Position numbers and translations under genes: made by a program. DNA of 8,138 bases from an uncultured Bacilli bacterium (GTDB lineage Bacteria > Bacillota_I > Bacilli_A > RF39 > UBA660), in NCBI GenBank assembly GCA_947598455.1, contig CANQFI010000076.1, forward strand, positions 1-8,138. Reading direction: 5' to 3'. The notes beneath the pieces are model-generated. The model saw only the letters and a list, made by a program, of their open reading frames with translations. It had not been told where the DNA came from and ran no database searches. The first letter of the stretch is position 1. Each line of letters starts with the position of its first letter. This document shows positions 5,663 to 8,138 of the stretch, one piece after another.

Positions 5663-6637
5663 ATGTGTACAGCTGCAACTTATTATTCAAAAGACCATTA
5701 TTTTGGTCGTAATCTAGATTTGGAGTTTTCTTATAAAGAAACCGTAACGATAACTCCTCGTAATTATGAATTTAAATTTAGAAAAGAGGGTAGTCTTAAA
5801 ACTCATTATGCTTTAATAGGAATGGCTTATGTTGCTAATGATTATCCTTTATATTATGATGCTATTAATGAAAAAGGTTTAGGTATGGCCGGCCTTAATT
5901 TTCCAACTAATGCTTATTATCATGAAGAAAATGATGATAAAAACAATATCGCTCCTTTCGAATTTATTCCTTGGGTTTTATCACAATGTGCCAACATTTC
6001 TGAAGCTAAAGATTTATTAAGTAAGATTAATATTGCTAATATTAACTTTAGTGTCGAATTACCAGCATCTCCATTACATTGGATTATTGCCGACCAAGAA
6101 TCAGCTATAACTGTTGAGTCAGTCAAAGATGGTTTAAAAATATATGATAACCCAGTTGGTATTCTAACTAATAATCCAACCTTTGATATTCATATGTTTA
6201 ATTTAAATAACTATACTAATCTATCTAGTGAACAACCAGTTAATACTTTCTCATCTAAATTAGATTTTGATTTATATAGTAGGGGAATGGGGACAAGAGA
6301 TTTACCAGGTGGTTTAGATTCTTTATCTCGTTTTGTTAAAGCTTCTTATACTAAGATGAATTCTTTATCAGGTGAAAATGAATCTGAAAGTATTAGTCAA
6401 TTTTTTCATATCTTAGGTTCTGTTTATCAACAAAGAGGTTTAGTTCATATGGGTGAAGGTAAATATGAAATAACTATTTATAGTTCTTGTTGCAATATGG
6501 ATAAAGGTATTTATTACTATACTACTTATGAAAATAGTCAAATAACAGCAGTTAATATGCACCATGAAGATTTAGATAGTACTAAGTTAGTTAATTATGA
6601 TTTAATTAAAGGCCAACAAATTAATAACCAAAATTAA
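5663..6637 (+). CDS. bsh: bile salt hydrolase (choloylglycine hydrolase)
   Basis: A 324-residue Ntn-hydrolase that cleaves the amide bond of glycine- or taurine-conjugated bile acids in the cytoplasm. The start is fixed by the enzyme's chemistry: ATG is followed directly by Cys2, which becomes the N-terminal nucleophile once Met is removed. All expected catalytic positions are present: C2, R16 and D19 in FGRNLD, N79 in GLNF, N170 in LTNN and R223 in SRFV. Sequence and length are close to Lactobacillus-type bile salt hydrolases, for example TVTITPRNYEFKFR, YPLYYDAINEKGLG and IPWVLSQCA. Hence bile salt hydrolase is preferred over penicillin V acylase. The selectivity loop reads YSRGMGTRDLPGG (205-217); I recall SRx loops being linked to taurine preference, but weakly. 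There is no signal peptide. Strong ribosome site AAAAGGAGG at 5646-5654. Last gene of its operon. Confidence 0.96.
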   Translation: MCTAATYYSKDHYFGRNLDLEFSYKETVTITPRNYEFKFRKEGSLKTHYALIGMAYVANDYPLYYDAINEKGLGMAGLNFPTNAYYHEENDDKNNIAPFEFIPWVLSQCANISEAKDLLSKINIANINFSVELPASPLHWIIADQESAITVESVKDGLKIYDNPVGILTNNPTFDIHMFNLNNYTNLSSEQPVNTFSSKLDFDLYSRGMGTRDLPGGLDSLSRFVKASYTKMNSLSGENESESISQFFHILGSVYQQRGLVHMGEGKYEITIYSSCCNMDKGIYYYTTYENSQITAVNMHHEDLDSTKLVNYDLIKGQQINNQN

Positions 6638-6648
6638 TTATTAAAGTA

Positions 6649-6675
6649 AAAAGACAAGATTTAATCTTGTCTTTT
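6649..6675. terminator. bidirectional terminator between convergent genes
   Basis: A perfect 12-bp stem (AAAAGACAAGAT at 6649-6660, ATCTTGTCTTTT at 6664-6675) with loop TTA. T tracts follow on both strands (TTTT rightward, TTTTT leftward). It serves the bile salt hydrolase operon from the left and the PepSY gene from the right, and overlaps the PepSY stop codon. Confidence 0.88.
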
Positions 6676-7171
6676 AATCTATTTCTTTAAAATGATGAAC
6701 TATCTTACCATTCGTCGCATTAATATAATATTCATATTCATATTGATTATAATTAAAATCTATTTCATAAACTTTTTGACCATATTTGTAATCTAATTCA
6801 ACATTAATATCATAAACATCACTTTTATTTAATTTAGCATTATCAAGAGCAATACTTAAAGCTTTATCACTTGTAATATAATTATTAGTTGCATTATTTC
6901 CATTATCATTATTACTGTTATTATCTACATTATTATTCTCGTTATTATCTACATTACTACTATTATTATCTTCTAAATAATCGTCATCATACTTTTCACT
7001 ATATGATGAATTGTCGTTTTCATATTTATCATCATCTTTAAAATCATCTTTTAAAACAACAACTAAAATAATAACTAGTAATAAGACAATAATTCCTAAA
7101 AGAGCAGGTATTAATATTTTATAAAGATCATTTCCTTTTTCTTCATTTATATCTTCTTTTTTCTTTACCAT
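6674..7171 (-). CDS. membrane-anchored PepSY-domain protein
   Basis: A 165-residue protein. A charged cytoplasmic N-terminus (1-17) is followed by one membrane segment (18-40), a very Asn/Asp/Ser-rich linker (41-97) and a single PepSY domain (98-165). The domain shows the family pattern: YITSDKALSIALDNAKL, ELDYKYGQKVYEIDFNYNQYEYEYYINATNGKIVHHFKEID. PepSY domains are thought to act as inhibitors or regulators of extracellular peptidases or as small binding modules; here the domain should lie outside the membrane, held off by the flexible linker. It has no peptidase partner nearby. Ribosome site AAAGGA (7182-7187 on the complement) is 10 bases from the ATG. It has its own promoter and is convergent with the bile salt hydrolase operon. 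The linker has reduced complexity but shows no exact tandem repeat. Confidence 0.85.
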   Translation of the reverse strand: MVKKKEDINEEKGNDLYKILIPALLGIIVLLLVIILVVVLKDDFKDDDKYENDNSSYSEKYDDDYLEDNNSSNVDNNENNNVDNNSNNDNGNNATNNYITSDKALSIALDNAKLNKSDVYDINVELDYKYGQKVYEIDFNYNQYEYEYYINATNGKIVHHFKEID

Positions 7172-7194
7172 ATTTTCACATCCTTTATACCTAT

Positions 7195-7203
7195 ATTATA
7201 GCA
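7195..7203 (-). promoter_or_regulatory. extended -10 promoter for the PepSY gene
   Basis: Read leftward the site is TGCTATAAT, identical to the one at 1831-1839. No good -35 is seen. The predicted start near 7188 gives a very short leader with the ribosome site almost at its 5' end. Confidence 0.6.
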
Positions 7204-7389
7204 CTAAATAATTAATTTTTTATAAAAACAACAAATAAATTTCATTCATATTATTTAAAGTTTTATTATTAAAATTTATACATCTTTTTTATTAAATTAT
7301 ATGAAATAAATATGAATTTGAAACAATCATGGTGTTAATCATAGATAAATAATATGGAAATGCAAATAAATTAAAATTCTTAATAAAAA

Positions 7390-7417
7390 AAAGAATAATT
7401 ATTTGAAATTATTCTTT
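7390..7417 (-). terminator. terminator of the Q/N-repeat membrane protein gene
   Basis: An 11-bp stem (AAAGAATAATT at 7390-7400, AATTATTCTTT at 7407-7417) with a six-base loop. On the minus strand it is followed by an eight-T tract. The stem overlaps the stop codon at 7416-7418. It isolates this gene from the PepSY gene downstream on the same strand. Confidence 0.82.
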
Positions 7418-8138
7418 ATTTACATTTATAACCTGCATCTTCTGCTTCTTTTTTTACTGTATCATAATCTTCTGTACCCATTCTTGGTGAATGTGAAGTA
7501 ATTTTTAACTTATTACCACTTTTTGTAATTTTTGGATCCCAACCAAACATTGTTATTTCTTCATCGCCAATCTCATCTTTCATAGCTTGAACGTCTTCAT
7601 TTGAGTAACCACCATCTCTTGAGAAAAGATATGTATGTTCAATTTCACTATTATATCCATCTTCAAAAATGTAAACATCGGTAGATTCAATCGTTACTCC
7701 ATCACTATCAATAGTTGTTTTACAAGTTAAAGTATCACCACTACCAGAACCAATTAAAGAAATGATTAAAATTAAAACTACTATTACTCCAACAACAATT
7801 CCACCAATAATAAGGAATTTCTTCTTTTTATTTCCATTGCTCTTACCACCATTGTTTGGTTGAACATTAATACCATTTGGATATATAAATGCATTAGCTC
7901 CTCCATTAATAGGTTGATTAGGTTGCATCCCCTGATTAAAGTTGTTAGGATTATTAAAGTTTTGATTAGGTTGCATCCCTTGATTAAAATTATTAGGATT
8001 GTTAAATCCTTGATTTGGCTGCATCCCCTGATTAGGTTGTGCACTTTGATTAAAGCTATTTACATTATTGAAACTTTGATTAGGTTGCATCCCTTGATTA
8101 AAGTTGTTAGGATTATTAAAGTTTTGATTAGGTTGCAT
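7416..8138 (-). CDS. membrane protein with Q/N-rich tandem repeat (5' end outside window)
   Basis: The visible 240 residues are open to the window edge, and the Met at the edge is the first residue of a repeat unit, so the real start lies to the right. Order of parts: 16-residue units of the type MQPNQxFNNPNNFNQG (1-70), a Pro/Asn/Gly-rich stretch (71-103), KKKK, one membrane helix (108-129) and an outer domain of about 110 residues. By the positive-inside rule the repeat is cytoplasmic and the C-terminal domain extracellular. That domain has two cysteines, C139 and C239, near its two ends, which could form a disulphide. I do not recognise its family; the ending DTVKKEAEDAGYKCK recalls small Firmicute membrane proteins of unknown function. 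Stop TAA lies in the terminator stem. Confidence 0.82.
   Translation of the reverse strand: MQPNQNFNNPNNFNQGMQPNQSFNNVNSFNQSAQPNQGMQPNQGFNNPNNFNQGMQPNQNFNNPNNFNQGMQPNQPINGGANAFIYPNGINVQPNNGGKSNGNKKKKFLIIGGIVVGVIVVLILIISLIGSGSGDTLTCKTTIDSDGVTIESTDVYIFEDGYNSEIEHTYLFSRDGGYSNEDVQAMKDEIGDEEITMFGWDPKITKSGNKLKITSHSPRMGTEDYDTVKKEAEDAGYKCK
7929..8138 (-). repeat. 48-bp in-frame tandem repeat encoding Q/N-rich units
   Basis: Four 48-bp units lie at 8091-8138, 8043-8090, 7977-8024 and 7929-7976, with an 18-bp partial unit (AQPNQG) at 8025-8042. The array runs out of the window to the right. The first and last units listed differ by a single base, while the middle two are clearly diverged, which points to recent duplication or gene conversion. 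The unit length is a multiple of three, so copy-number change keeps the frame. Confidence 0.92.

Noticed and set aside
5920..6126. A 68-codon minus-strand ORF inside the bile salt hydrolase gene.
   Set aside because: It is the antisense shadow of a well-supported enzyme gene, with no ribosome site and no recognisable protein features.
7245..7316. An imperfect inverted repeat (TTCATATTATTT at 7245-7256 against the complement of 7304-7316) between the two minus-strand genes.
   Set aside because: It is pure low-complexity AT sequence with a bulge and a long loop; I see no functional context and no other feature between 7204 and 7389.
7784..8044. An 86-codon minus-strand ORF in another frame of the Q/N-repeat gene.
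   Set aside because: The 48-bp repeats are a multiple of three and keep an alternative frame open. The repeat frame with its membrane helix and terminator-linked stop is the real one.
1..8138. tRNA, rRNA, CRISPR arrays, insertion sequences and known riboswitches.
   Set aside because: I looked for their characteristic motifs (tRNA TTCGA loops with CCA ends, spaced repeats, transposase motifs, riboswitch cores) and saw none.

Overview
The window is very A+T-rich and bacterial. Genes sit in tight same-strand clusters with Shine-Dalgarno sites of the AGGAGG/AGGTGAT type, and UUG appears once as a start. Every tryptophan I checked is TGG and I found no in-frame TGA, so the standard bacterial code fits. 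Small membrane proteins, a YxeA-type protein, a VanZ-RDD fusion and a bile salt hydrolase together suggest a low-GC gut Firmicute/Bacilli-type commensal (Erysipelotrichia or RF39-like). That placement is inference from gene content and composition only.

Layout. (1) 1-1827, plus strand: the 3' part of an operon encoding a VanZ-RDD membrane protein (its start lies left of the window), a small lipoprotein and a YxeA-family protein, closed by a terminator that overlaps the last stop codon. (2) 1831-3646, plus: an extended -10 promoter, an E2/CAT-fold acyltransferase-like protein with an altered catalytic motif, and a metallo-beta-lactamase-fold protein with an HSNADH motif, closed by a terminator. 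(3) 3647-4240: about 600 bases without a long gene but rich in structure. It holds a terminator pointing left, a 25-codon membrane-peptide ORF with a strong ribosome site, a strong hairpin, and several long complementary segments that could mask that ribosome site. This is the best candidate for an undescribed element; it resembles the mRNA of a type I toxin or another translationally silenced small membrane peptide. (4) 4155-6675, plus: an operon of a DUF1848 protein (C-terminal CxxxCxxC), a membrane-anchored cyclophilin-like protein and a bile salt hydrolase, ending at a bidirectional terminator. (5) 6649-8138, minus: a membrane-anchored PepSY protein with its own promoter, then a membrane protein with an N-terminal Q/N-rich 16-residue tandem repeat whose start lies right of the window.

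Working together: the first operon and both minus-strand genes encode envelope proteins. The DUF1848/cyclophilin-like/bile salt hydrolase set is closely spaced (4 and 20 bases) and is probably co-transcribed, so the hydrolase may share regulation with the other two. All functional calls come from motif recognition by eye; no database search was possible.
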